NCBI GenBank assembly: GCA_963696495.1
Contig: CAVOKJ010000004.1
Location: forward strand, 372,001 to 436,000
Direction of reading: 5' to 3'
Source: Bog-756 sp963696495
Lineage (GTDB): Bacteria; Actinomycetota; Acidimicrobiia; Acidimicrobiales; RAAP-2
Length of the DNA stretch: 64,000 nt
The translations under genes were made by a program, and so were the position numbers. Positions 23,456 to 31,679 of this stretch are shown here, in pieces; within the stretch, counting starts at the first letter, position 1, and each line of letters starts with the position of its first letter. The notes beneath the pieces were generated by a model. The model worked only from the letters and a program-made list of their open reading frames with translations. It had not been told where the DNA came from and made no database searches.

Positions 23456-25011
23456 ACCGGAATGTCCTGTTCGTCACCGTCGACCAGTGGCGCGGGGACA
23501 GCCTCTCGGCGCTGGGCCATCCGGTGGTCACCACCCCCACACTCGACCGGTTGGCGGCGCAGGGCACCCTGTTCGCCAACCACTGGGCCAACGCCGCACC
23601 GTGCGGCCCGTCACGGGCCTGCCTGTACACGGGCACGTACCTGCATCACAACCGTTCGGTCAACAACGGGACGCCGCTCGACGCTCGGTTCACCAACGTT
23701 GCGCTGTTGGCCCGCCAGGCCGGCTACGACCCCGTGCTGTTCGGCTACACCGACACCAGCGTCGACCCGAGCACCGTGCCCGCCGGCGATCCGCGGCTGC
23801 GCTCCTACGAGGGCGTGCTCCCCGGGTTCAGGGCGGTGGTGCACGACCCCTGGGAGGCCGGCAGCCGTGAGTGGGGGAGGTGGTTGGCCGCCCAGGGGGT
23901 GGACGTGCCGCCGAACCCCCATGATCTCTACCGGCCCATCGCCGACTATCCAGGGTCCGACCGGCACGGCTCGACGTGGGCGCCGGCGAGGTTCTCGGCC
24001 GAGCAGTCCGAGACCGCATTCATGGTCGAGTCGCTCATCACGTGGCTCGACCGCCACGGCGGTGAGCCCTTCTTCGTGCACGCCTCCTTCATCCGTCCGC
24101 ACCCTCCCCGGCGGAACCCGCTCGGCTACCACGACCTCTACGACGCCGACGACATCCCGCCCTTCGTCGCCGCCCCCACCAAGGCGCGGGAAGCGTCCGC
24201 CCACCCCCTCAACAAGGTGGTCCTGTCGCTGCCCTACGCCGCGGCGCCCGAGGACGAGCGGGAGCGCCGCCAGATGAGGGCCACCTACCACGGGGCGCAG
24301 AAGGAGGTCGACGACCGGCTGGCCCAGCTCTTCGGGCACCTCGACGCCACCGGGCTGTCCGACACCACCCTGGTGGTGGTGACCAGCGACCACGGAGAGA
24401 TGGGCGGGGACCACTGGCTCTTCGAGAAGCTCGGCTACTGGGACGAGTCGTTCCACGTGCCGCTCATCGTCCGGGACCCCGATCCGTCCGCCGACGCTGC
24501 CCGCGGTGGGGTGGTGGGGGCTGTCACCGAGTCTGTGGACGTCCTGCCCACCATCTGCCGGTGGCTGGGCATCGAGGTCCCCCTCCAGGCCGACGGCCAC
24601 GCGCTCCAGCCGTTCCTCGGCGCCGAGGGCCTCGGAGCCGACGGGAGGCCCGAGCACTGGCGGACCGAGGCCCACTGGAGCTGGAGCTTCTCCAATCCGG
24701 CCACGCACCAGGCCGAGCGGTACTTCGGGGTGCCCATGGCCCACTGCTCGCTCGACGTGGCGCGGGGCGACACGGTCAAGTACGTGCAGTTCGCCGCCGA
24801 TCCCGCCGTGCTCCCTCCCATCCTCTTCGACCTGGCGGACGACCCCGACCAACTCCACGACCTCGTCCCGTCGGGCGGATCCGCCCAGCTCGGGTGGGAT
24901 GCCGCCCAGCGGATGGCCCGGTGGAGGATGGGCAACGACGACCGCACGCTCACCGGAACGCTGCTCACCCATGGCGCCGGCGCCGTGGTCGCCCGCGACG
25001 ACTGGTGGTGA
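23452..25011 (+). CDS. Sulfatase (type I, formylglycine-dependent)
   Basis: A 519-residue sulfatase-family hydrolase, cytoplasmic by lack of signal peptide. It has NVLFVTVDQWRGD with the first metal ligand, CGPSR with Cys51 for formylglycine conversion, and VVTSDHGEMGGDHWLFEKLGYWDESFHVPLI with the distal metal ligands and Lys. It is closer to the choline-sulfatase/phosphonate-monoester-hydrolase branch than the sulfatase at 11954. Substrate not readable. The start is the third of three ATGAACCG copies. Confidence 0.87.
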   Translation: MNRNVLFVTVDQWRGDSLSALGHPVVTTPTLDRLAAQGTLFANHWANAAPCGPSRACLYTGTYLHHNRSVNNGTPLDARFTNVALLARQAGYDPVLFGYTDTSVDPSTVPAGDPRLRSYEGVLPGFRAVVHDPWEAGSREWGRWLAAQGVDVPPNPHDLYRPIADYPGSDRHGSTWAPARFSAEQSETAFMVESLITWLDRHGGEPFFVHASFIRPHPPRRNPLGYHDLYDADDIPPFVAAPTKAREASAHPLNKVVLSLPYAAAPEDERERRQMRATYHGAQKEVDDRLAQLFGHLDATGLSDTTLVVVTSDHGEMGGDHWLFEKLGYWDESFHVPLIVRDPDPSADAARGGVVGAVTESVDVLPTICRWLGIEVPLQADGHALQPFLGAEGLGADGRPEHWRTEAHWSWSFSNPATHQAERYFGVPMAHCSLDVARGDTVKYVQFAADPAVLPPILFDLADDPDQLHDLVPSGGSAQLGWDAAQRMARWRMGNDDRTLTGTLLTHGAGAVVARDDWW

Positions 25012-25039
25012 CGGGGCCCGACCCGCCACGGGACGCCGA

Positions 25040-25729
25040 TCAGCCCGAACGGGGGAGCAACAGCCCGGGGAGGTCGGCGACCGAGTCGATCAGATGGGTG
25101 TGGGGGGCTCTGGCCAGCTCGGAGCGGTCGTGAGCGCCGGTCAGCACGCCGATCACCATCGACGCGCCCGAACGGGTCCCGGCGAGGAGGTCACTCGTGG
25201 TGTCCCCGACGACGGCCACCTCGGCCACGTCGTCGATGCGCAGGCGGAGCACCGCGGTGAGGATCATGTCCGGCCACGGCCGACCCCGACCGGCATCGGC
25301 CGGGGACAGGGTGAGGTCGACCGAACCGCCCCACCCCAGGGCCGACACGATGCGGTCCCGCGTCGCCGGCGAGAACCCGGTCGTGAGGCACAGGCGCATG
25401 CCCGCATCGCGCAGCGTGGCGAACGCCTGCTCCGCCCCGGGTATCGCCGACACCTCGCCGCGCTCCACCGCCTGGTCGAAGGCCTCCTCGAAGGCGGCGT
25501 TGGCCCGTTCGGCGAGATGCCGGTCACCACCGAGGAGTTCCGTGAAGACAGTGATCTTGGACTGGCCCATGGTTCGACGGATGTAGGCCTCGGGAGCGTC
25601 CATCAGCGAGTTGGCCGTGAGCCCCACCGAGTCGAGCGCCCGTTGGAAGGCCTCCTCCACCGCCCCGTCGTCGGCCACCGTCGTTCCGGCCATGTCCAGG
25701 GCGACCAAGCGGATGGGGTGCGTGCTCAT
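25040..25729 (-). CDS. Phosphonatase-like HAD hydrolase
   Basis: A 229-residue HAD enzyme with motif 1 VALDMAGTTVADDG (D-M-A-G-T-T, as in phosphonatase rather than DxDxT), a cap domain, TGFSPATRDRIV, and VGDTTSDLLAGTRSGA. This is the PhnX-like family (TIGR03351) proposed to split a carbon-phosphorus bond in a 2-oxoethylphosphonate derivative. Its ATG overlaps the stop of the FAD oxidoreductase upstream (ATGA). The pair is a known syntenic unit in aminophosphonate breakdown; here it is complete. Confidence 0.85.
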   Translation of the reverse strand: MSTHPIRLVALDMAGTTVADDGAVEEAFQRALDSVGLTANSLMDAPEAYIRRTMGQSKITVFTELLGGDRHLAERANAAFEEAFDQAVERGEVSAIPGAEQAFATLRDAGMRLCLTTGFSPATRDRIVSALGWGGSVDLTLSPADAGRGRPWPDMILTAVLRLRIDDVAEVAVVGDTTSDLLAGTRSGASMVIGVLTGAHDRSELARAPHTHLIDSVADLPGLLLPRSG

Positions 25730-26868
25730 GGGACCAGCTCGTCCCACGTCCGCTCGGCGATGGCGGGGGAGAGCGTCATCCCGCGCCCCGCCGGCGCGGT
25801 GACCACCAGCACCGACGGATCGATCCGGTGCGACCAGTAGACCCGGTCGTCGGTGGCCACGGTGTAGACGCCGGCCCACCGCCGGACCACGGGAGGCAGG
25901 TCCCATCCGAGCAGCGACTCGGCCCGGTTCTTCAGCTCGTCGTAGACCGACTCGTCGACGGCGAAGTCGAACGGCTCGTCGTAGACGTGGGTGTCGCCGA
26001 TGGTCAGCCCGCCGGTTGCCCGCTGCACGAGGAGGAGCTGGATGCCCCATCCGGCCAGGTCGGCACGGACCTCGGGCAGCCGCTCCCGGCCCGGCAGGTC
26101 GAATGCCGGGTAGTACCGCATGGAGTCGGCGTCGGCGAGTGCGGTGGTCAGGTGCTCCGTCGTGGGTGCGGTCTGCATCATCTGCAGCCGGCACCTCCGG
26201 ATCGGCGCATCGGCCAGCGCCGTCCCGACCCGGCCCCCGAGCCCGGAAAGCCGGTCCCCGATGCACAACAGGGCGAACGTGCCGTGGTGGCGGCCGCCGA
26301 GATGGTCGACCACGGTCGCACCGCCCCCGCCGGCGGCGACCGGGACGTCGACGACCTGGCGCCCGGCGATCCATCGGTAGCGACCCGAGGACTCGAGATC
26401 GGCCCGCAGGGCACCGAGGACCGAGCCGGGCTCGACCACGGCGTCGTTCCGGCACCAGAGGCCACCGGCGACGTCGCCTTTGACGACCGGGTTGATCGAC
26501 CGCACCCCGGCCCCGTCCACCAGCTCGAAGCCCCGAGCCCCGCCGTCGGGCCGATCGGCGGCCCCGGCCATCAGGGCGAGCTCCTCGGGGCGGGTGGCCA
26601 CGGTCAGCGAGCCGTCCGGACGGAACCCGGTCCCGGGAACCCGTTCGGCCAGTCGTTGCCACAGGACGCGTGCCCGAAGGGCCAGGTCCAGCTCGGCGCC
26701 GGCCGCCCGGCCGCTCACCCAGACCAGTCCAAAGTTCCGGACGGACGCCCGCCTGGGCCCGGCGTCCGCCTCGAGGTGCACGACCTCCCAGCCCCGCCGG
26801 CACGCTTCGACGGCGTGCATGGTGCCGATCACCCCGCCGCCCACGATGACCACCCGCTCGGAGCCCAT
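25726..26868 (-). CDS. FAD-dependent oxidoreductase, proposed aminophosphonate oxidase
   Basis: A 380-residue DAO-type flavoenzyme with VVIVGGGVIGTMHAVEACRRGWEVVHLEAD at the start, a dinucleotide-binding fold, then a substrate domain (NFGLVWVSGR, RCRLQMMQT, AGRGMTLSP). The sequence and its partner fit TIGR03364, the oxidoreductase found beside the phosphonatase-like hydrolase. It probably deaminates an aminophosphonate such as a hydroxy-2-aminoethylphosphonate to the aldehyde. No phosphonate transporter is nearby. The ATG at 26868 is at the usual family start. Confidence 0.82.
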   Translation of the reverse strand: MGSERVVIVGGGVIGTMHAVEACRRGWEVVHLEADAGPRRASVRNFGLVWVSGRAAGAELDLALRARVLWQRLAERVPGTGFRPDGSLTVATRPEELALMAGAADRPDGGARGFELVDGAGVRSINPVVKGDVAGGLWCRNDAVVEPGSVLGALRADLESSGRYRWIAGRQVVDVPVAAGGGGATVVDHLGGRHHGTFALLCIGDRLSGLGGRVGTALADAPIRRCRLQMMQTAPTTEHLTTALADADSMRYYPAFDLPGRERLPEVRADLAGWGIQLLLVQRATGGLTIGDTHVYDEPFDFAVDESVYDELKNRAESLLGWDLPPVVRRWAGVYTVATDDRVYWSHRIDPSVLVVTAPAGRGMTLSPAIAERTWDELVP

Positions 26869-26981
26869 TGCCACCCGATCGTAGCGACAGGAGCCTCGGC
26901 CACCCGGGGGTCCTCGGGGGAGCCGATCTGCCGGCTCGACCGGTCCCGGGCGGGGCAGTCCCCCGCTCACCCGGGGTCGGC

Positions 26982-26987
26982 TAAATT
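26982..26987 (+). promoter_or_regulatory. -10 box before tRNA-Gln
   Basis: TAAATT, 14 bases before the mature tRNA 5' end. It is the only AT-rich hexamer in the upstream 60 bases. Confidence 0.45.
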
Positions 26988-27001
26988 GGCGGTTCGCCCA
27001 T

Positions 27002-27074
27002 TCGGGGGTGGCGCAACTGGCAGCGCGCATGATTCTGGTTCATGAGGTTGGAGGTTCGAGCCCTCCCCCCCGAG
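27002..27074 (+). tRNA. tRNA-Gln (anticodon CUG)
   Basis: A complete cloverleaf of 73 bases. The acceptor stem is a perfect 7-bp TCGGGGG/CCCCCGA. D stem GCGC/GCGC with AACTGGCA loop. Anticodon stem CATGA/TCATG with loop TTCTGGT, anticodon CTG. T arm GGAGG-TTCGAGC-CCTCC. Discriminator G. CCA is not encoded. Confidence 0.95.
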
Positions 27075-27103
27075 CGTTCACGGCTCCCTCGGGGCAGTGG
27101 CAC

Positions 27104-27128
27104 GCCTGCCTCGATGGACGAGGCAGGC
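27104..27128 (+). other. Hairpin between the two tRNA genes
   Basis: GCCTGCCTCG and CGAGGCAGGC form a perfect 10-bp stem around ATGGA. It may terminate the first tRNA transcript or separate the two tRNAs for processing; it has no T tract. Confidence 0.6.
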
Positions 27129-27161
27129 AGCGGTCGGTCCCGGGAGGGCCCGACCGGACAG

Positions 27162-27234
27162 GGTCCCATCGTCTAGAGGCCTAGGACACCACCCTCTCAA
27201 GGTGGAGACACGGGTTCGAACCCCGTTGGGACTG
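27162..27234 (+). tRNA. tRNA-Glu (anticodon CUC)
   Basis: A 73-base cloverleaf. Acceptor GGTCCCA/TGGGACT with a terminal G-U pair, D stem GTCT/GGAC, anticodon stem CCACC/GGTGG with loop CTCTCAA giving anticodon CTC, T arm ACGGG-TTCGAAC-CCCGT, discriminator G. No encoded CCA. Confidence 0.95.
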
Positions 27235-27517
27235 CTCAGTGTCGTGTCTGGTCAGAGGTGTAGCGGTGGCCCCGCCCCCTGCCCCATCCCGCAACTTCCC
27301 CGCGTTTCCTCCGGATGGTTCAGACTGGTCTGCGGGAGAGAGTCGGGGAGCCACAACCGCCAGCGCCGCGGCCAGATCTCTGTCTCGATCGAAGGTGGCG
27401 TGCTGGCAACGGATCGCCGCCATGGGACTGGATCGCACGCCGATCTCATAGCCGGTCGCCCCGCAGAATGAGCATGCTGGTTCGGACCGCCCCTCTGGTT
27501 CGGTCCTATCGACATCG

Positions 27518-28285
27518 TCACGCGTAGGTCCTTATGAGCGCCAGGACGGCATCGGCGTCCGGACCTTCGCCGTGCAGCGACGTACTCGCCGGATCGGTGC
27601 GCCGTGCCGCCACTTCACACAGTTCGGCGGCCGGTCCCATGATCGTGGTCACCGCAGGCTCGTCGGGCAGGAACTCCCACACCTCCCCCGATGGTGAGTC
27701 GAGACGAAGTGCCACCGGCCCGGCCATCGTCCGACCCGCCGAGCCAAACGCGTAGGGCAGGGTGCGCCAGGCCAGTCGAGCGATGAGCTTGAGCCGATCG
27801 GTGGGTTGAAGCTCGACACCCAGTGCCTCGGCAACGTCCCCGGTGTGGATCCAGGTCTCGGCCAAGCGGGTCGTGGCCAGCGAGCGGGCCGCAAGTTCGC
27901 CCGCCACCCAATGGACCCGGGTCGAGAGATCCATCTCGTCCAGTCGGGCAAGGAGTCCCGACGCCGCTTCCATCCACCGAGTGAACAGGTCGTCAGACGA
28001 TGCACCTCGTTCCCGCTCGACCATCAACGCCACGCTCTCGTCGACCGAGGACCCTCCCGCCCATCCGTCGGTGCTGTCTCCCCCACCACCAGCCCATTGC
28101 CCGGTCAGACTGGCGATGGCCATCTCGTCGGACTGGGCGAGATGGAGCACGACGTCCGAGATGCACCAGCCCTCGCATCGGGTAGGCAAGGCCCAGTCGG
28201 CGTCGAACAGGCCGTCCAGGAGTAAGCCGGTTTCTGCCTGCTGGTCGGCAAGGGCCTGTACGACCGGGTCCACGGGTTCGAGCAT
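27518..28285 (-). CDS. DinB/maleylpyruvate-isomerase-like metal-binding protein (TIGR03084-type)
   Basis: A 255-residue protein with the mycothiol-dependent DinB pattern: LLLDGLFDADWALPTRCEGWCISDVVLHLAQSDEMA (first metal His), then LATTRLAETWIHTGDVAEALG (second and third His), followed by the C-terminal sterol-carrier-like domain (VALRLDSPSGEVWEFLP). Such proteins bind a divalent metal and often use mycothiol. The reaction here is unknown. The ATG at 28285 is preferred, with GGGAGAG about 10 bases upstream. It is the last gene before a region of looser coding density. Confidence 0.82.
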   Translation of the reverse strand: MLEPVDPVVQALADQQAETGLLLDGLFDADWALPTRCEGWCISDVVLHLAQSDEMAIASLTGQWAGGGGDSTDGWAGGSSVDESVALMVERERGASSDDLFTRWMEAASGLLARLDEMDLSTRVHWVAGELAARSLATTRLAETWIHTGDVAEALGVELQPTDRLKLIARLAWRTLPYAFGSAGRTMAGPVALRLDSPSGEVWEFLPDEPAVTTIMGPAAELCEVAARRTDPASTSLHGEGPDADAVLALIRTYA

Positions 28286-28862
28286 AGGTTCGGCTCTCCC
28301 GAGATGTCCCACGGCATCTACCGACCCGACCTGACCTGCCCGAGTAGTCAAGTCCCCAGGATTGCCCGGTGGCTGCGGTCAAGTCGCGTATCGTCCAGTC
28401 AGGCGGATCACTGGGGCGTTGGCCGGAATCCCTCCGCTCTGCGGCGCCTCTTGGCCGGGGGGCGACCCCTGAGCATCCTTGGTAGTGGTTCCGCTGATCA
28501 GGCCGACCCCAAATGCTCATTCGTGCGGCCTACGAGCGCAGGGCCTTCGGATCTCACAGGTGAATCCCTGGCGGCACTGCCCCTGATCACCGGGAGTGGG
28601 TCGATTATCAGCGCAGCATCAAGACCCATGACCCGAGTGGCGTCCGGCTGAGCAGCGGGCGATGCACTTCGGCCCGAGTGACCAGGAGACCGCCGATCGG
28701 TTGCCCTTGGGGTCCGCGATGCATCCCGAGACCGGGGGCGAGGATGATCGGGATCTCGGGGCGCAGAGCAGTTGTCCGACTACCTGGCTAGGCGGCTCGG
28801 GCTGGACTGGCCTGGGCGATCTTAGGATCATCCAGATCACCGGGCGAGGACGAACAAGGCAT
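28286..28862. other. Intergenic stretch, no supportable gene
   Basis: About 575 bases. ORFs on either strand are short, rich in Ser/Arg/Pro and resemble no family. This may be remnant DNA of an accessory region; I see no transposase, repeats or attachment site by eye. Confidence 0.5.
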
Positions 28863-29072
28863 GTGATCTACGCGCTCCAACGATGGGGTAAGAACCTTCG
28901 GGACGCCAGGCAAGGCCAAGGCATGACTCAACGGGAAGTGGCCAACCGCCTTTCGGTACGCCAGTCGACCGTGTGCCGTTGGGAGCAAGGAACGGCCAGC
29001 CCGTCCAACGCGCACAAGGTGGCGATCGCCAGAGCCTTTGGCGTACAGGTGGGTGACCTCTTCCCCTCGTAG
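28863..29072 (+). CDS. Small XRE-family HTH regulator (69 aa)
   Basis: A 69-residue product that is one Cro/CI-type helix-turn-helix domain: GKNLRDARQGQGMTQREVANRLSVRQSTVCRWEQGTASPS, then KVAIARAFGVQVGDLF. It probably binds DNA as a dimer. The GTG at 28863, shortly after an AAGG, is preferred; the frame upstream looks non-coding. It is alone; its operator and targets are not obvious. The 193-residue HTH gene at 29328 faces it on the other strand. Confidence 0.78.
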   Translation: MIYALQRWGKNLRDARQGQGMTQREVANRLSVRQSTVCRWEQGTASPSNAHKVAIARAFGVQVGDLFPS

Positions 29073-29327
29073 AGAAGACCTACGCCACCAGCCCGGTGTT
29101 CCGCGCCGGAGACCCATCGACCGTCCACCGCGTGCCCGGCCTCCACGATCTCATCTTGGTCGTCGGAGTCGTCATGGTCGTCCGTGAGATCCATCAGGTT
29201 CGGTCCGTCCAACCCTGGGGCCGTCGCCGGTGTCATACCCTGCACCGATTCGGCGAGGCAGTTCATGTTGAGGTGTACTCGGGCTGTAGTGGAGTGACCC
29301 GCTCCCGAATGCCGGTGACCGAGGCAT
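29073..29327. other. Gap between converging HTH genes
   Basis: About 255 bases. A minus-strand frame here has a striking Asp-rich stretch (MDLTDDHDDSDDQDEIVE) but continues antisense through the HTH gene, so it is not called. Confidence 0.35.
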
Positions 29328-29909
29328 CTACCAGCGGGCTGCGTAGACGAACTCAGAGGCCGGACGGGCCAGCCACTGGGTGATGCGCATCGCAAGGCGC
29401 ATTCCGGTGGCGAAGCGGGCTGTCTTGATACCCGTCAACTGGCTCTGAGTGCAGCCCAGCAGGGCTGCCAACGATTTCCACGTGAGAACCTCGTCGCGAC
29501 GGCGGTCATCCATCGCGTCGTAGAGCGCCCTTAGGTTCCATCGGAGTCGACGGTCCGGTCCGGCCAGAGGAAGCCCAAACCCCGCGCTGCCCGGTACTGG
29601 ATCTGCGATGAACTCCTCAGGTGCTCGGCCGATCCAGCGCAACATGAACAGCGCATGCTGGCAAGACATGTTGTTTCGCCTCTGCATACCAGTGATCGTC
29701 TCGATGGCGATTGGGTGGTCGTTGCGTCGATCGTTGAGCACAGAGGATTGCGTCCAGATCGCATCGGCCACCTGGCGCCAACTCATTGCCCGTTCCACCC
29801 GTTGACGATCCAGGGCCTCGAATAGGGCGCCGGCCTCGAAGTCCCCAGCCCTGACACCCCCGCTGGCGTCACGGGCCCCGGCTTGCACGCCTTCGGAGGT
29901 GCTCCCCAT
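29328..29909 (-). CDS. Protein with two degenerate HTH repeats
   Basis: A 193-residue protein that seems to hold two related helix-turn-helix units: ALDRQRVERAMSWRQVADAIWTQSSVL...ALFMLRWIGRAPEEFI (about 31-98) and LYDAMDDRRRDEVLTWKSLAALLGCTQSQLTGIKTARF...ITQWLARPASEFV (about 128-190). Each starts with a Trp-containing first helix and ends with the same W-(I/L)-(G/A)-R-x-x-x-E-F pattern, so they look like an internal duplication of an XRE-type domain. A TATCGT -10 box lies 7 bases before the ATG (leaderless). Target unknown. Confidence 0.65.
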   Translation of the reverse strand: MGSTSEGVQAGARDASGGVRAGDFEAGALFEALDRQRVERAMSWRQVADAIWTQSSVLNDRRNDHPIAIETITGMQRRNNMSCQHALFMLRWIGRAPEEFIADPVPGSAGFGLPLAGPDRRLRWNLRALYDAMDDRRRDEVLTWKSLAALLGCTQSQLTGIKTARFATGMRLAMRITQWLARPASEFVYAARW

Positions 29910-29916
29910 GATCCCA

Positions 29917-29922
29917 ACGATA
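29917..29922 (-). promoter_or_regulatory. -10 box of the double-HTH gene
   Basis: TATCGT on the minus strand, 7 bases before the ATG at 29909. Confidence 0.45.
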
Positions 29923-30007
29923 TTTCCTCTTGTAGGCCACCCTCCATCGGGAAGGCTCCAAGACTGCCCCGACTGGGAAGTACGACCGCGGATCCGCCAA
30001 ACTCAGT

Positions 30008-30607
30008 CTACGGGCGTAGGGCAGTCAGCAGGTGGTCGGCGGCGGATTTGAATCGCTTGAGGTCACCCATGGAGCGGGCGATCAACATAGCGCCCTCTAG
30101 ACCACTCACAATCGAGCGGGCTTCTTCGAGTGGAGAACCTGGGAAGCTCAACGTTCCATCGTCACGACCGTGCTTCAGTACCTCGGCGAGCCACCGCTCA
30201 TTTCTTTCGAAGAAGTCTGCGACCGCACCCTGCATCCCGGGCGAAAGCGTCTCGTAATCGGCTGCCATCATGCCGCACAGGCACATCCTCCTGCTTTGCA
30301 GAACGCCGCCGTAGAGACCGGCATAGGCATCCATCTTGCGGAGCGGATCTGAGAAAGACTCGTCGATGTCCGCCAGGGCTCCCATGAACCGAATCGCATA
30401 ACGGGCGATCAGCGCCTCCCCAAGTTCCGCCTTGCTCGGGAAGTGATAATGAAGGGCGGCATTGGTGAGTCCCAGCTCTCCGGCGACGTCGGCATAGCTG
30501 AAGGCATTGAAACCGCGGATCTGGACCAGGCGCTCCGCCACATCCAGTATCTGGGTGGCTGTGTTTGTCGAGGCCTCTTGCGCTTGGTTCACTCGTTCCA
30601 TCCTCAC
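30008..30607 (-). CDS. TetR/AcrR family transcriptional regulator
   Basis: A 199-residue repressor. The N-terminal HTH reads ATQILDVAERLVQIRGFNAFSYADVAGELGLTNAALHYHFPSKAELGEALIARY, with the YHFPSK recognition helix end typical of TetR. The rest is a helical ligand-binding domain (with two Cys in RRMCLCGMMAAD). The GTG at 30607 starts 36 bases from a perfect 18-bp palindrome that overlaps the promoter of the divergent cupin gene, so it probably represses that set and itself. The inducer is unknown. Confidence 0.9.
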   Translation of the reverse strand: MRMERVNQAQEASTNTATQILDVAERLVQIRGFNAFSYADVAGELGLTNAALHYHFPSKAELGEALIARYAIRFMGALADIDESFSDPLRKMDAYAGLYGGVLQSRRMCLCGMMAADYETLSPGMQGAVADFFERNERWLAEVLKHGRDDGTLSFPGSPLEEARSIVSGLEGAMLIARSMGDLKRFKSAADHLLTALRP

Positions 30608-30635
30608 AGACCCCGGATTGGCCCGAGGTTACCAC

Positions 30636-30663
30636 TTGACTTCTACCTACTAGTAGGTAGGGT
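30636..30663 (+). promoter_or_regulatory. Promoter with embedded TetR operator for the cupin operon
   Basis: TTGACT (-35, 30636-30641) and TAGGGT (-10, 30658-30663) are 16 bases apart. The perfect palindrome CTACCTACTAGTAGGTAG (30643-30660) fills the spacer and reaches into the -10, so a bound TetR dimer would block polymerase. It lies between the divergent tetR and cupin genes. Confidence 0.75.
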
Positions 30664-30703
30664 TCTTAGTAGCGGGGCAGGTCACCGAGGAGTGGTGGTT
30701 GCC

Positions 30704-31072
30704 ATGCACGAAGCGGAGCACCGAGCGTTTGCTCAACCTGACGAGGTCCGGGAGTTCCCTCACGGGAGAGCAGAGATCGTAAAGATCGGCGACGGCGAGG
30801 TTGGGCGCTACACCTTCGAGCCCGGATGGCGCTGGTCAAACGACGTAAAGCCCATCGCCAAGACGCCGAGTTGTGAAGCCCCACATTTCCAGTTCCATGT
30901 GAGCGGTCAGTTGACGATCCTCATGGATGACGGAACCGAGATTCTCGCCGGCCCGGGCGACATCACATCCCTGCCCAGTGGTCATGACGCGTGGGTGGTT
31001 GGGGATTCACCGGTCGTCACCGTGGACTGGTTTGGTGCCAGTAGCTACGCGACCCACTCCGAATCCAAGTGA
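30704..31072 (+). CDS. Cupin-domain protein
   Basis: A 122-residue small beta-barrel protein. The cupin 1 motif region reads YTFEPGWRWSNDVKPIAKTPSCEAPHFQFHVSGQLTILMDDGTEILAGPGDITSLPSGHDAWVVGD; PHFQFHVSGQ and PSGHDAWV hold candidate metal His. It may bind a metal or a small ligand. ATG at 30704 with GAGGAG 11 bases upstream; in-frame GTGs at 30692 and 30695 are alternatives. It is the first gene of a probable operon with DUF1059 and SnoaL-like genes, repressed by the divergent TetR. Confidence 0.8.
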   Translation: MHEAEHRAFAQPDEVREFPHGRAEIVKIGDGEVGRYTFEPGWRWSNDVKPIAKTPSCEAPHFQFHVSGQLTILMDDGTEILAGPGDITSLPSGHDAWVVGDSPVVTVDWFGASSYATHSESK

Positions 31073-31109
31073 CCGGAGAAGATCCGGTCTGATCAGAAAG
31101 AGGTTAGCC

Positions 31110-31304
31110 ATGGCCCGCAAGATGATCGATTGCCGCAAAGTGCCCAACGACATCGGTTGCACGCTCACCATCGCCGGGACGGAAGAGGAGACGTTCGACG
31201 CAGCGGTGGCGCACGCGGTGGCCAAGCATGGACACCAAGACACGCCTGAACTTCGGGAGATGATTCGGTCGGGGCTGGAGGACGTCTCACCGGCCATGGC
31301 CTAG
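31110..31304 (+). CDS. DUF1059 family small protein
   Basis: A 64-residue protein with the DUF1059 layout: MIDCRKVPNDIGCTLTIAGTEEETFDAAVAHAVAKHGHQDTPELREMIRSGLED. Two Cys near the start, then the AVAHAVAKHGH helix, are the family's conserved marks. Function is unknown; it is often next to cupin or redox genes. AAAGAGG precedes the ATG. 37 bases after the cupin gene. Confidence 0.85.
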   Translation: MARKMIDCRKVPNDIGCTLTIAGTEEETFDAAVAHAVAKHGHQDTPELREMIRSGLEDVSPAMA

Positions 31305-31319
31305 CGGAGTCGGATCCCG

Positions 31320-31679
31320 TTGTCCTCGGCCCGACGGAGGTTGGATCCCCTCACGATTGTCGAGGCGTTTGGCGCGGCCTGGGGGGCTCACGACTTGGAC
31401 GCAACGCTGGCGCTCGTCACCGGCGATTGTGTTTTCGAGTCCACGGAACCGGGGCCTGACGGAACCCGATTTGAGGGTCGTGACGCCATTCGCAAGGCAT
31501 GGCAACCGATCTTTGACGACACGCACGCTGTCTTCCATGCCGAGGAGACCTTCGTGGCGGATGATCGGGTGGTCCAGCGGTGGCGCTACTCGTGGGCAAG
31601 CGGTCACGTTCGGGGCGTAGATGTGTTCCGAGTGCGTGACGGGCTCGTCTGCGAGAAGCTCTCCTACGTGAAGGGTTGA
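31320..31679 (+). CDS. SnoaL-like (NTF2-fold) protein
   Basis: A 119-residue NTF2-like protein: TIVEAFGAAWGAHDLDATLALVTGDCVFESTEPGPDGTRFEGRDAIRKAWQPIF, then VVQRWRYSWASGHVRGVDVFRVRDGLVCEKLSYVKG. The D-A-T-L-A-L-V and F-x-G-R-D-A-I blocks are typical of SnoaL-like polyketide-cyclase relatives; substrate unknown. The start codon is uncertain: TTG at 31320 gives the usual length and TTG at 31341 sits directly behind GGAGG. It follows DUF1059 by 15 bases. Confidence 0.7.
   Translation: MSSARRRLDPLTIVEAFGAAWGAHDLDATLALVTGDCVFESTEPGPDGTRFEGRDAIRKAWQPIFDDTHAVFHAEETFVADDRVVQRWRYSWASGHVRGVDVFRVRDGLVCEKLSYVKG

Noticed and set aside
27162..27234. tRNA-Glu considered as a proven attachment site
   Set aside because: No integrase gene and no second copy of the tRNA 3' end were seen by eye, so the site is only a suspicion.
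28928..29395. Minus-strand ORF with an Asp-rich stretch
   Set aside because: The acidic run is striking, but the frame continues antisense through the XRE gene and lacks a ribosome site or family.
30443..30703. Longer start for the cupin gene
   Set aside because: The in-frame extension runs through the TetR gene and the palindromic operator; it cannot be protein coding together with them.
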